Part shown: piece by piece, positions 9,743 to 18,593 of the stretch
Layout: every line of letters begins with the position of its first letter
Position numbering within the stretch: position 1 is the first letter of the stretch
Assembly (NCBI GenBank): GCA_022824205.1
Contig: JAJEAI010000143.1
Coordinates: 1 to 64,000, forward strand
Origin: Candidatus Binatia bacterium
GTDB taxonomy: Bacteria > Desulfobacterota > Binatia > UBA9968 > JAJDTQ01
DNA length: 64,000 nucleotides
Reading direction: 5' to 3'
Made by a program: the position numbers and the translations under genes
The notes under the pieces: model-generated
Seen by the model: only the letters and a program-made list of their open reading frames with translations
What the model was told of the DNA's origin: nothing
Databases searched by the model: none

Positions 9743-11260
9743 ATGATGGAGAGAGCCTTGAACATCGAAGACACCGAGGATGCGATGGACGACTCGATCG
9801 ACGAGCTTGACGATATCGCCATCGGGGAAGTTGAAGACGAAGAGCAGCCCGCGAACTTTTCCGAGGAATCCTCGCCGAGCCAGGTACCCGTGGACAATGA
9901 CCGAGTCGACGACAAGACCGATCCGGTCTCCCTCTACCTGCGCGACATCGGCTCCACGCCGCTGTTGACGCGGGAGCGCGAGGTACAGCTCGGGATGCAG
10001 ATGGAGGAGGGGCAGGAAGAGTATATCGCCAGCGTCATCGTGGCTCCCTATACGGTCCAGCGCGTACTGGACCTGGCCGAAGAGGTCAAGAGGAACGAGA
10101 CTCCGTTGCACCGCGTACTCATGGCCGGCGATGACGGGGAAGCGTTCGACGAAACGGCCGAGCGCCGCCGGTTCCTCAAGGGCGTCACGGTGCTGCGAGG
10201 TCTCGTGCGCGACCGCGAACGCATGCAGGCGGAGATGGCGCGGAAGCGAACCTCTCAGAAGCGCCGCGGGGCACTGGTGCTTGAACTGGCCAAGAAGCAG
10301 ACCCGTATCGTCGACACGGTAAAGGGGCTACGCCTGTCCAAGGAATGGATCGACGACGTCGGTGTCAGCCTGAAGGAGTCGCACCGGGAGCTGGTCGAGC
10401 TGGCACGGCAGGCGGCCACCCATACGCGCGGCAACGCGGCCAAGCAGATCGCGGCCGAGATCGACGCGCTCGAAAGGGCCCTGGGGTCTTCCGCCGCCGA
10501 CATCGCGAGTCAGGTGAAGGGCATCGCCGCCGCGGAATACAAGGCGTCGTCGGCCAAAAAGATCCTCATCGAAGCCAACCTGCGGCTGGTGGTGAGTCTG
10601 GCAAAGAAGTACGGCAACCGCGGCCTGCAGTTCCTCGACCTGATTCAGGAAGGCAACGTGGGGCTCATGCGTGCGGCGGAGAAGTTCGACTACCGGTTGG
10701 GTTACCGCTTCTCCACCTATGCCGGCTGGTGGATCCGGCAGAGCATCACCCGGGGGATCATCGACTCGGCGCCGACCATCCGGATTCCGGTGCACATGAT
10801 CGAGACCCGGAACAAGCTCATCCGCGCGCATCGTTCACTGCACCGCAAGCTCGGGCGGGAACCGCAGCCGGATGAAGTCGCCACCGAGATGGGACTCACC
10901 GCGGACGAGATCCGCCGTTTGATGCGGATCGTGAAGGAGCCGGTCTCGCTGGAAACCCCCATGGGCGACGACGAGGAAAGCCGTCTCGGGGACTTCGTCG
11001 AGGACAAGCATGTCCCGAAGCCCCTGGAGGAGACGATTCAGGCCAACTTGCGCGACAAGGTCAAGAAGGCGCTTGCCTCGCTACCGCCGAGAGAGGAAGC
11101 CGTCTTGCGTTTCCGCTTCGGCATCGGCGAGGTGAGGGACTACACCCTCGAGGAACTGGGCGAGCGCTTCTCGCTCACGAGGGAACGCATCCGCCAGATC
11201 GAGCAGCGCGCCCTGAGGAAGCTCCGCACCTCGGTGGCGGGCCTCAACCTCCAGGACTGA
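9743..11260 (+). CDS. rpoD: RNA polymerase primary sigma factor (sigma-70/RpoD)
   Basis: 505 residues. Region 1.2 ([22 protein letters not shown]) follows an acidic N-terminal stretch that resembles a shortened region 1.1. A non-conserved insert of roughly 150 residues precedes region 2 ([20 protein letters not shown], then LQEGN-type [13 protein letters not shown] and the -10 recognition helix [17 protein letters not shown]). Region 3 and region 4 ([33 protein letters not shown]) complete it. The insert and the acidic start argue for the housekeeping factor, not RpoS. ATG 9743 is preferred; GTG codons at 9731 and 9677 are in frame, with no clear ribosome site to decide. Confidence 0.9.
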   Translation: MMERALNIEDTEDAMDDSIDELDDIAIGEVEDEEQPANFSEESSPSQVPVDNDRVDDKTDPVSLYLRDIGSTPLLTREREVQLGMQMEEGQEEYIASVIVAPYTVQRVLDLAEEVKRNETPLHRVLMAGDDGEAFDETAERRRFLKGVTVLRGLVRDRERMQAEMARKRTSQKRRGALVLELAKKQTRIVDTVKGLRLSKEWIDDVGVSLKESHRELVELARQAATHTRGNAAKQIAAEIDALERALGSSAADIASQVKGIAAAEYKASSAKKILIEANLRLVVSLAKKYGNRGLQFLDLIQEGNVGLMRAAEKFDYRLGYRFSTYAGWWIRQSITRGIIDSAPTIRIPVHMIETRNKLIRAHRSLHRKLGREPQPDEVATEMGLTADEIRRLMRIVKEPVSLETPMGDDEESRLGDFVEDKHVPKPLEETIQANLRDKVKKALASLPPREEAVLRFRFGIGEVRDYTLEELGERFSLTRERIRQIEQRALRKLRTSVAGLNLQD

Positions 11261-11316
11261 GCGCCATCCGGTTCCGCGCCGGCGCGACCCATCGCCGATA
11301 GCGCCAGACGACAGGA

Positions 11317-11344
11317 AAAGGGCCGTCCCCACGGACGGCCCTTT
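11317..11344. terminator. Bidirectional intrinsic terminator between rpoD and hpf
   Basis: AAAGGGCCGTCC (11317-11328), a 4-base loop CCAC and the exact complement GGACGGCCCTTT (11333-11344). The perfect 12-bp stem with A-rich and T-rich feet sits between two convergent genes and can end transcription from both sides. Confidence 0.85.
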
Positions 11345-11345
11345 C

Positions 11346-11903
11346 TCATGCGGCCGATCCGTGGGCCATGCGCACGGTGCTCGCTTGAGGACCCTGCTGG
11401 CCCTCCTCCTCCGTGAAGTGGACGCGGGTTCCCAGCGTCAGGCGGTCGAAACCGTCCACGACGCTGTTCCCGTGGAAGTATATCTCCCGACCGTCGCTGG
11501 TTTCGATGAAGCCGTAGCCCTCGGCGGCGAAGAGCTTGCTGACCCGTGCCGGCGGTTCCGCCGTATGCGTCTTCACCTCCCCGCGCCGGCGCCGCGCGTA
11601 GTCCTGGACACGCCGGCGAGCGGCATCGAAGGCATCGCGTATCGCCACGTGGACATCGTGGTGCGCCGCAATCCGGCCGCTGTCGCGATTCACCACCAAC
11701 TCCCCGCCGGGCACCGTCAGGTCGATGCGCACGTTGTAGAGCCGCCCCTTCTGGTGGTGGCGGTGCGGCGCCGCGACCACTACGCGGCAGCCGGTGATGC
11801 GGTCATAGAACTGGTCGAGCTTGGCCGCCTTCTCGCGTATGGCCTGCTCAATGGCGCGAGAGGGCTCCATGTCGCGGAAAGTCACTTGCGGTTCGAGTAT
11901 CAT
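11346..11903 (-). CDS. HPF/RaiA ribosome-associated protein fused to a cold-shock domain
   Basis: 185 residues. Residues 1-110 match the S30AE/hibernation-promoting factor fold (VTFRDMEPSRAIEQAIREKAAKL, then VDLTVPGG-like strand and HHDVHVAIRDAFDAARRRVQD). Residues about 120-180 form a cold-shock domain with RNP1-like AAEGYGFIE and RNP2-like EIYFHGNSV. The first part should dock in the ribosomal A/P-site region; the second can bind RNA. The start is taken at 11903 because a GGAGGGA ribosome site precedes it; an in-frame ATG at 11963 would extend it by 20 unrelated residues. Three copies of an operator-like 21-base repeat lie upstream. Confidence 0.85.
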   Translation of the reverse strand: MILEPQVTFRDMEPSRAIEQAIREKAAKLDQFYDRITGCRVVVAAPHRHHQKGRLYNVRIDLTVPGGELVVNRDSGRIAAHHDVHVAIRDAFDAARRRVQDYARRRRGEVKTHTAEPPARVSKLFAAEGYGFIETSDGREIYFHGNSVVDGFDRLTLGTRVHFTEEEGQQGPQASTVRMAHGSAA

Positions 11904-11935
11904 CGATCCCTCCTCGTTTTCCTTTCCAGCGGCCT

Positions 11936-12101
11936 GTAACATGCAATCGTGTACCAGTAACATGCAATCGTGTACCAGGATGCGCAGGACCTTTCGTGGT
12001 CGGCAAGGCGCGACGACGAGCAGTGGCGGGCACCGCGCGGGGAGGCGTAACGCAGCCGACGACGAATAGGACGAGCGGATTGGTACACGGTTATATGTTA
12101 C
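11936..12101. promoter_or_regulatory. Three copies of a 21-bp operator-like repeat between hpf and glnE
   Basis: Two perfect head-to-tail copies of GTAACATGCAATCGTGTACCA occupy 11936-11956 and 11957-11977. A third copy in inverted orientation is at 12081-12101, matching 18 of 21 positions. They lie between divergent hpf and glnE, 33 and 58 bases from the respective starts, which fits a shared regulator site. Read on the minus strand, each tandem copy resembles a -24/-12 promoter but with GG and GC one base too close. Confidence 0.55.
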
Positions 12102-12158
12102 CGGCCGCTAACGTCTTGGACAATACTGCGCAAATCACCTCCCCATTCCCCAAGTCCC

Positions 12159-15155
12159 ATGAGCGACATTTCCGGCAAGCTCCTCTCCCCCTCCGAACGG
12201 CGGCGACTGAAACGCCTGGCACGGTGGGCGGCCTCTCCCGAAACCGCCCGGGTGCAGCTTGACCGGCTGTTGGAGGCCGGCGGTCCCGGGCCGCTTTCCG
12301 AGCTCGCGCCACGAGAGCTGCGGGCGCTGCTTCAACTCCTGGGAGGGAGCACCTACCTGGGCGACATCCTCATCCGCGCGGGGGACGCGTGGGGCCGAAC
12401 CTTCGCGGAGGCGATCCACACCCGGGGCAAGGCACACGCCCGGCATTCCGAGGACTTCGGAGCCCTCGCCCGGGACGACACTCCGCGCGACCTGCACGCC
12501 CGACTGCGCCGCTACAAGCGCAGGGAATTCCTGCGCATCGGCGCCCGCGACCTTACCGGCCTGGCGCCGGTGGAGGAAACCACCGCGGAGCTGAGCACCC
12601 TGGCGGACTTCACCCTCGACACGGCCTACCGGTTCTGCCGCGCGGACCTCGAACGGCGGCATGGCCGAGTGCGCGTGCCGGGCACGTCACGGCGCAACCG
12701 CTTCGTCATCCTGGGCATGGGCAAGCTCGGCGGCAAGGAACTCAACTTCAGCTCCGACATCGACCTGATCTACCTGTACGAGACCGACGAGCCGGCCGGG
12801 CGGCAAGCGCTGCCGCCGCCGGAGTTCTTCAGCCACCTGGCCGGAGACCTGACCCGCGCCATGGACGAGGTCACCGAAGACGGCATCGTTTTCCGCACGG
12901 ACCTGCGGCTTCGGCCCATGGGAAGCCAGGGGCCGAGCGCTCAGCCCGTGGCCGCGGCGTCGCTCTATTACGAGTCCTGGGGCCAGTGCTGGGAGCGGTC
13001 GGCGCTGATCAAGGCCCGGCCCGTGGCCGGCGACATCGAATTGGGCGAAGCCTTCCTCGACGAGGTCCGGCCCTTCGTCTACCGCCGGTACCTCGACTTC
13101 TCCACCGTCGAGGAACTGCGTGAAATGAAGGCGCGCATCGAGCGCCAACAGCTCGCCGGCGGCGACGGCGCGCAGCGCAACGTCAAGCTCGGGCACGGCG
13201 GCATTCGCGAGGTGGAGTTCTTCACCCAGGCGTTGCAACTGGTGAACGGCGGCTACGACGCGCGCATCCGGCAACGCAACACCATCGAGGCCCTGGCGGA
13301 ACTCTCCGCTCACGGCTACGTGCCGGCGGAGGAAGGCGAGGCCTTGAGCGCGGCCTATCGTTTCCTGCGGAACGTGGAGCACAAGGTCCAGATTCTCGCC
13401 CATCAACAGACCCACGAAATACCCGGCGACGCGGCGCGGGTAAGGACGCTGGCGCGGCGGCTCGGTTATCTGCGGGACAGCGAAGAGGAACAGGCCTTCT
13501 GGCGGGACTACCGTGCCCACACCGATGCCGTGCACGGGTCCTTCCAGCGGCTTTTCTACGGCGCGCGCCAGGAAACCGCCGCGCACGGCGAGCGGCCGGA
13601 AGCGGGGGTTTGGCTGGACCTCGACCGCCGGGAGGCGGTCGTCCAGGCGCTCCGGGAACGCGGGTTCGCCGATCCGGACAAAGGCTACCAAGACCTTCTG
13701 GCAGTGCGTGACGGGAGCGGCGCCACGCCTCCCGGGCCCAAGCGCCGCAAGGTCATGCGCGACCTGATGCCCGCCCTGATGGAAACCATCATCGGATCGG
13801 CGGAACCGCAACAGGCACTGCACCACATGGCCGAGTTCGGCCGCCGCATCGGCGCGCGCACCGGTTTCCTCTCCCTGCTGGCGGAAAACCCAAGGACCAC
13901 GCGCCTGCTCATCGACCTCTTCGCGCACAGCCGGTTCTTGTCGGAACTGTTCGTGAACCGCCCGGAGCTGCTGGACAGCCTCATCCGGGTGGACCTCACC
14001 CGCGTGATGAAGACTCGGGCAGAGATGCTGGGCGAGCTCCGCACCGCCATGGCGGAGGCCGGCGACCTGGAGGACAAGCTCGACCGCCTGAGACGCTACC
14101 GCGTCGAGGAGTTCGTCAGGCTCGGTCTCCACGACCTCGGCGGCGAGCTGGACTTCGGCGATGCCATCACACAACTGACCGGTCTGGCCGAGGCCTGTCT
14201 GGAGACCGCCCTCGCCCTTGCCGGAGGCGAGATGGACCGTCGTTCCGGTGCGCCGGAACCCGGCCGCTTCGCGGTGCTGGCCATGGGCAAGCTCGGCGAG
14301 GGGCAGCTCGATTACAACTCCGATCTCGACCTCATCTTCCTCTACGATGCCCCCGATGCGGCGCGAGCCGGGGAGGTGCCGGGTTATCTCCCGTCCGCGC
14401 ATGATTACTACGTCAAGCTCGGCCAAACGATCATCACGTGCCTCTCCTCACCCACCGCCGAAGGCATCGCCTATCAGCTCGACATGCGGCTGCGTCCCTC
14501 GGGGCGCTCGGGTCCGCTGGTCTCGTCCCTCGACGCGTTCCGCCGCTACCACGAGACCAGCTCCGAATTGTGGGAGAGGCAGGCGCTGATCCGCGCGCGC
14601 TTCGCCGCCGGGGACGCGGGCCTCGGGGCGGAGGCCCAGGGCATCGCCGAGCGCTTCGCCTTTCAGGACAACTTCCGTCCGGGAGACGTGCGGGAGATCG
14701 ACCACCTGCGCGCCCGCATGGAGCGCGAGCTGGCGCGCGAGGACGGTTCCCGTTTCGACGTCAAGACGGGACGCGGCGGACTGGTGGACGTGGAGTTCCT
14801 GGTACAGATGCTGCAACTGCGCCACGGGCACGAGCACGCCGGGTTACGCGTCAAGAACACGCTGAGCGCGGCGGACGCGCTGCGGGACCTGCGGCTCCTG
14901 GGAGCGCGGGACCACCACACCCTGGTGGAAGGATACGGGTTCCTGCGGCGGCTGGGACACCGCCTGCGGCTCGAACGCGACCACGACACCCACGTGCTCG
15001 AACGCGAGCCCGACAAGCTCCGCGCCGTGGCGCTGGCGTTGGGCTATGAAGGAAAGGGCCGCCGGTCGCCCGGCAAGGCCTTGCTGCAGGATTACGAAAG
15101 ACGCCGCGAACGCATTCGCGCGTGTTACGACAAGTTCTTCACGAACGAAGAGTGA
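12159..15155 (+). CDS. glnE: Bifunctional glutamine synthetase adenylyltransferase/deadenylase
   Basis: 998 residues, the usual length of GlnE, which adds AMP to and removes it from glutamine synthetase in answer to PII and glutamine. Two nucleotidyltransferase domains are visible, each with the GMGKLG...D-x-D signature. One (about 186-208, ending SSDIDLIYLYE) belongs to the deadenylase half. The other (about 707-729, ending NSDLDLIFLYD) belongs to the adenylylase half. Each is followed by its helical GlnD-UR-type segment, with GGIREVEFFTQALQL and GGLVDVEFLVQMLQL as matching signatures. ATG 12159 is close after the upstream repeat region. No glnA or glnB is in the window. Confidence 0.95.
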   Translation: MSDISGKLLSPSERRRLKRLARWAASPETARVQLDRLLEAGGPGPLSELAPRELRALLQLLGGSTYLGDILIRAGDAWGRTFAEAIHTRGKAHARHSEDFGALARDDTPRDLHARLRRYKRREFLRIGARDLTGLAPVEETTAELSTLADFTLDTAYRFCRADLERRHGRVRVPGTSRRNRFVILGMGKLGGKELNFSSDIDLIYLYETDEPAGRQALPPPEFFSHLAGDLTRAMDEVTEDGIVFRTDLRLRPMGSQGPSAQPVAAASLYYESWGQCWERSALIKARPVAGDIELGEAFLDEVRPFVYRRYLDFSTVEELREMKARIERQQLAGGDGAQRNVKLGHGGIREVEFFTQALQLVNGGYDARIRQRNTIEALAELSAHGYVPAEEGEALSAAYRFLRNVEHKVQILAHQQTHEIPGDAARVRTLARRLGYLRDSEEEQAFWRDYRAHTDAVHGSFQRLFYGARQETAAHGERPEAGVWLDLDRREAVVQALRERGFADPDKGYQDLLAVRDGSGATPPGPKRRKVMRDLMPALMETIIGSAEPQQALHHMAEFGRRIGARTGFLSLLAENPRTTRLLIDLFAHSRFLSELFVNRPELLDSLIRVDLTRVMKTRAEMLGELRTAMAEAGDLEDKLDRLRRYRVEEFVRLGLHDLGGELDFGDAITQLTGLAEACLETALALAGGEMDRRSGAPEPGRFAVLAMGKLGEGQLDYNSDLDLIFLYDAPDAARAGEVPGYLPSAHDYYVKLGQTIITCLSSPTAEGIAYQLDMRLRPSGRSGPLVSSLDAFRRYHETSSELWERQALIRARFAAGDAGLGAEAQGIAERFAFQDNFRPGDVREIDHLRARMERELAREDGSRFDVKTGRGGLVDVEFLVQMLQLRHGHEHAGLRVKNTLSAADALRDLRLLGARDHHTLVEGYGFLRRLGHRLRLERDHDTHVLEREPDKLRAVALALGYEGKGRRSPGKALLQDYERRRERIRACYDKFFTNEE

Positions 15156-15259
15156 TGCGCCCACGCGCTGGCGGAACCGCGGTAGCGCCCGGTATGCCTG
15201 CTCCACTGCTTGTGGACGCGCCCGCGCACCGGTGGAACCACACCCGCGGCCCTGCACCG

Positions 15260-16012
15260 CTACTCCTCCAACATCTCCGCCAGATCGGCCACCACGACGT
15301 CGGCGCCGTTCTCGCGCAAGGCGTCGGCGTCGCCGTGACGGTCCACGCCGATCACCAGCCCGAAACCGCCCCGGCGCCCGGCCTGCACTCCCGAGAGCGC
15401 GTCCTCCACCACCACCGCCCTTCGCGGCTTCACGCCCAGTTCTTCGGCCGCCTTGAGGTAGGTGTCCGGCGCGGGCTTGCCGGGAATCCCGAGCCGTTGG
15501 GCGATTTCTCCGTCGACCCGTGTATCGAACAGGTCCTCGATGACGGCAACCTCCATGATCGTCTTGCAGTTCTTGCTCGACGACACCACCGCCGTCTTCA
15601 TGCCGCAGGCGCGGAGATGACGGACCCAGCGGATCGTCCCCTCGAACGCCTCCGCCCCCTCTTCACGCAGCACCTCGTTGAACAGGCGGTCCTTGCGGTT
15701 GCCCAGGCCGCAAGCGGTCAGCTTGCCCGGAGGATCCTCGGGATCGCCATACGGCAGCTCGATGCCGCGGGATACGAGAAAGCTCCGGACCCCGTCATAG
15801 CGCGGCTTCCCGTCCACGTACTGCTTGTAGTCGCCGTCCATGTCGAAGGGAACCAACGCCGTGCCCGTGTCCGCGGCGCGACGTTCGAGAAAGGCGTCGA
15901 ACATCCGCTTCCAGCACACGGAGTGGACGCGCGCCGTCGAGGTCAGCACGCCGTCGAGATCGAAGAGCACCGCGTCGAAATCGTCGACGGTCACGCGCGG
16001 ATGCACGCTCAC
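15260..16012 (-). CDS. HAD-superfamily hydrolase, beta-phosphoglucomutase-like
   Basis: 250 residues. HAD motif [13 protein letters not shown] (nucleophile Asp in FDLDG), motif II VVSSSKN, a conserved Lys in GKPAPDTYL and motif [15 protein letters not shown] are all present. The long cap insert ([19 protein letters not shown]) is the version found in beta-phosphoglucomutase-like enzymes often linked to trehalose or kojibiose phosphorylases. A sugar-phosphate mutase or phosphatase role is therefore inferred. It starts with GTG at 16012, overlapping the adk stop by four bases, so it is translated from the adk message. Confidence 0.85.
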   Translation of the reverse strand: MSVHPRVTVDDFDAVLFDLDGVLTSTARVHSVCWKRMFDAFLERRAADTGTALVPFDMDGDYKQYVDGKPRYDGVRSFLVSRGIELPYGDPEDPPGKLTACGLGNRKDRLFNEVLREEGAEAFEGTIRWVRHLRACGMKTAVVSSSKNCKTIMEVAVIEDLFDTRVDGEIAQRLGIPGKPAPDTYLKAAEELGVKPRRAVVVEDALSGVQAGRRGGFGLVIGVDRHGDADALRENGADVVVADLAEMLEE

Positions 16013-16674
16013 AACCCCTCCTCCTTCAGTTGCGCCAGGATCGCCTGCTCCACGTCCGCCACCGGACCCACCCCCGACACCTTGATGTAGCGGGGCGCGG
16101 TCGCGCCCTCCCGGGCGCGCCAGCAGGTGTAGTATTCCACCAGCGGCGCCGTCTGTTCGCCGTACACCTCCAGCCGGCGGCGCACCGTCTCTTCCTTGTC
16201 GTCGTCCCGTTGCACGAGATCCTCGCCGGTGAGGTCGTCCTTGCCCTCCGTCTTGGGCGGATTGAAGCTCACGTGATAGACCCGTCCCGATGGTGGATGC
16301 ACGCGCCGCCCGCCGAGCCGCGCGATCACCTCCTCCGCGGGCGTGTCGATCTCCACCACGTGGGTGACCGGGATATCGTTGTCGTTCAGCGCCCGGGCCT
16401 GGGCCAGCGTCCGTGGGAAACCGTCGAAGAGAAAGCCGTCACGGCAATCCGGCGCCTGTATCCGTTCCTTGATGAGCTCCACGATGACGTCGTCGGACAC
16501 CAGCGTGCCCGCCTCCATCACCGCCTTGACGCGCAAGCCCAGCGCCGAGCCTTCCTTGACCGCCGCTCGCAGCATGTCGCCGGTGGAAATCTGCGGAATC
16601 CCGAATGCCGTCGCGATGGACGCGGCTTGCGTCCCCTTGCCCGCTCCCGGCGGGCCCAACAAGATGATACGCAT
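16009..16674 (-). CDS. adk: Adenylate kinase
   Basis: 221 residues catalysing 2 ADP = ATP + AMP. P-loop GPPGAGKGT at residues 7-15; AMP-binding [22 protein letters not shown] around residue 80; and the LID domain starting [15 protein letters not shown], of the non-zinc type, followed by [17 protein letters not shown]. The length and LID make it a long-type bacterial Adk. The start at 16674 is fixed by the P-loop position; the frame is open further upstream without homology. It overlaps the HAD gene as GTGA. Confidence 0.95.
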   Translation of the reverse strand: MRIILLGPPGAGKGTQAASIATAFGIPQISTGDMLRAAVKEGSALGLRVKAVMEAGTLVSDDVIVELIKERIQAPDCRDGFLFDGFPRTLAQARALNDNDIPVTHVVEIDTPAEEVIARLGGRRVHPPSGRVYHVSFNPPKTEGKDDLTGEDLVQRDDDKEETVRRRLEVYGEQTAPLVEYYTCWRAREGATAPRYIKVSGVGPVADVEQAILAQLKEEGL

Positions 16675-16972
16675 CAACGCGCTCCCCGATGCATGCTCGC
16701 GCGGGGCGAGGCGACGCCCGAATCCGGGCACGGACGGAATTTCCGGAGGTTGCCGTTGGCGAGCGGGACACCCACCCTGGCTGGGGTGGAAACCCGTTGA
16801 GGATTGGCATTTGGGTAGCATGAAAACCGTGGGCCATCAAGGCGAAGCCGCCCCGTGACGAATACTGGCAACCACGCGCGGCATCGCGTAGAATAATAGC
16901 CGGTACATCTTGTCATGACGCAACGCATCTCCATCCCCATCTCATGGGCGAGCCATCGGAGGGGACTCTCAC

Positions 16973-18379
16973 ATGCCTGAAGCCGGGACCGACGACAATC
17001 CTCTGCGAGTAGCCATCATCGGTTCGGGGCCGGCGGGTTTCTACGTGGTCGAACGGTTCTTTCGCGAGAAGAGCCTGCACGTGGAGATCGACATGTTCGA
17101 CGAGCTGGCAACGCCGTTCGGGCTCGTGCGGGGAGGCGTGGCGCCGGACCACCAGAAGATCAAGTCGGTGGTGCGGGTCTACGACCGGAATGCCCGTGAC
17201 CCCCGGTTCCGCTTCTACGGCAACGTGCGCTACGGCCGCGACCTGGGCCTCGACGACCTCAGGGAACACTACCACCAGATCTGCTTCACCACCGGCGCCC
17301 AGACCGACCGCAGCCTGGACATTCCGGGCGAGGACCTCCAGGGCAGCCACGCGGCCACCGAGTTCGTCGCGTGGTACAACGGCCACCCGGACTACCGCGA
17401 CTGCCGTTTCGACCTCTCCGGCGAGTCCGCCGCCGTCATCGGCGTGGGCAACGTGGCCATCGACGTGGCGCGCATCCTGTGCCGCACCCATGAGGAACTG
17501 GCCGTCACCGACATCGCCGACTATGCGCTGGAGGCCCTGCGCGAGAGCCGGATCCGTGACGTCTACCTCATCGGACGCCGCGGCCCGGCCCAGGCCGCCT
17601 TCACCAACCCGGAGATCCAGGAAATGGGCGAGCTGGCGGGCGCCGATGTCGAAGTGCTCCCCGAGGAGGCCCGGCTCGACGCCCTCAGCCAGGCCGACGT
17701 GGATGCCCACCCGGACAAGGCCCTGGTCCGCAAGATCGAGATCCTCCAGCGCTACGCCGCACAGCCGCCCACCGGCAAGCCGCGTCGCCTTCACATCCGC
17801 TTCCTGCTGTCACCCACCGAACTGATCGGCGACGGCGGCGGGCGCGTGCGCGCCGTCCGCCTGGTGCGGAACGAGCTCCACGCGGACAACGGCTCCCTGC
17901 GGCCGCGCCCCACCGATGAGCACGAGACCGTTCCCGCGGACATCGTCTTCCGGTCGGTGGGCTACCTGGGAGTTCCGCTGCCCGACGTGCCCTTCAATGA
18001 ACGCCGGGGGGTGATCCCCAACGACCGCGGCCGGGTGCTGACGAGAGACGGCGGCGACCCTGTCCCGGGCCTCTACGCCTCCGGGTGGATCAAGCGCGGA
18101 CCCAGCGGCGTCATCGGCACCAACAAGCCCGACGCCGCCGAGACCGTCGAACGCATGCTCGACGACCTTCGTGCCGGTGCCCTGCCGGCCCCCGCCCACC
18201 CCGACGTGGCCGCCGCCGAACGCCTGGTGCGGCAGCGCCAACCCGACTACGTGTCCTACGAAGACTGGCTGCGCCTCGACGAGATCGAGACCTCCCGCGG
18301 CAAGCAAAGCGGACGCCCGCGCGTCAAGCTCACGCGCACCGAGGACATGATCGCGGCACTGAAGGGGGTGGACGCGTAG
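16973..18379 (+). CDS. Ferredoxin/adrenodoxin-type NADP+ reductase (FprA-like)
   Basis: 468 residues with two nucleotide folds. FAD binding is at VAIIGSGPAGFYVVE (about 13-27), followed by the family segment DELATPFGLVRGGVAPDHQKIK and later VIGVGNVAIDVARIL for NADP(H). GRRGPAQAAFTNPE is a hallmark of the adrenodoxin reductase/FprA family. The terminal GWIKRGPSGVIGTNKPDAAET is the conserved FAD/C-terminal motif. It should pass electrons between NADPH and ferredoxin. A ribosome site (GGAGGGG) lies about eight bases before ATG 16973. No ferredoxin gene is adjacent. Confidence 0.9.
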   Translation: MPEAGTDDNPLRVAIIGSGPAGFYVVERFFREKSLHVEIDMFDELATPFGLVRGGVAPDHQKIKSVVRVYDRNARDPRFRFYGNVRYGRDLGLDDLREHYHQICFTTGAQTDRSLDIPGEDLQGSHAATEFVAWYNGHPDYRDCRFDLSGESAAVIGVGNVAIDVARILCRTHEELAVTDIADYALEALRESRIRDVYLIGRRGPAQAAFTNPEIQEMGELAGADVEVLPEEARLDALSQADVDAHPDKALVRKIEILQRYAAQPPTGKPRRLHIRFLLSPTELIGDGGGRVRAVRLVRNELHADNGSLRPRPTDEHETVPADIVFRSVGYLGVPLPDVPFNERRGVIPNDRGRVLTRDGGDPVPGLYASGWIKRGPSGVIGTNKPDAAETVERMLDDLRAGALPAPAHPDVAAAERLVRQRQPDYVSYEDWLRLDEIETSRGKQSGRPRVKLTRTEDMIAALKGVDA

Positions 18380-18593
18380 CGTCCGTCCGACTTGCCGGCA
18401 CCACATCGGTTGACCGTCGCTCCCGAAAGGACCCGGCGCATTCTCGGAAACTCTGCTGGGTCTTCCATTGGGTTGATGTCGCGGTCTTGAAGCCATTCGG
18501 GAGGTAGTGGTAAAAGGCCGGGCCAGAGCGCTGGAATCCGTGGCAGTGGGAGCGGGGCACCGTCCAGCCCGTGGTGTTTCAGAGGGGTGCAGA

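Noticed and set aside
11936-11977. Sigma-54 promoters in the two tandem repeats upstream of hpf
   Set aside because: On the minus strand TGGTAC-ACGA-TTGC puts only nine bases between GG and GC, whereas the factor needs ten. Kept as an operator-like repeat instead.
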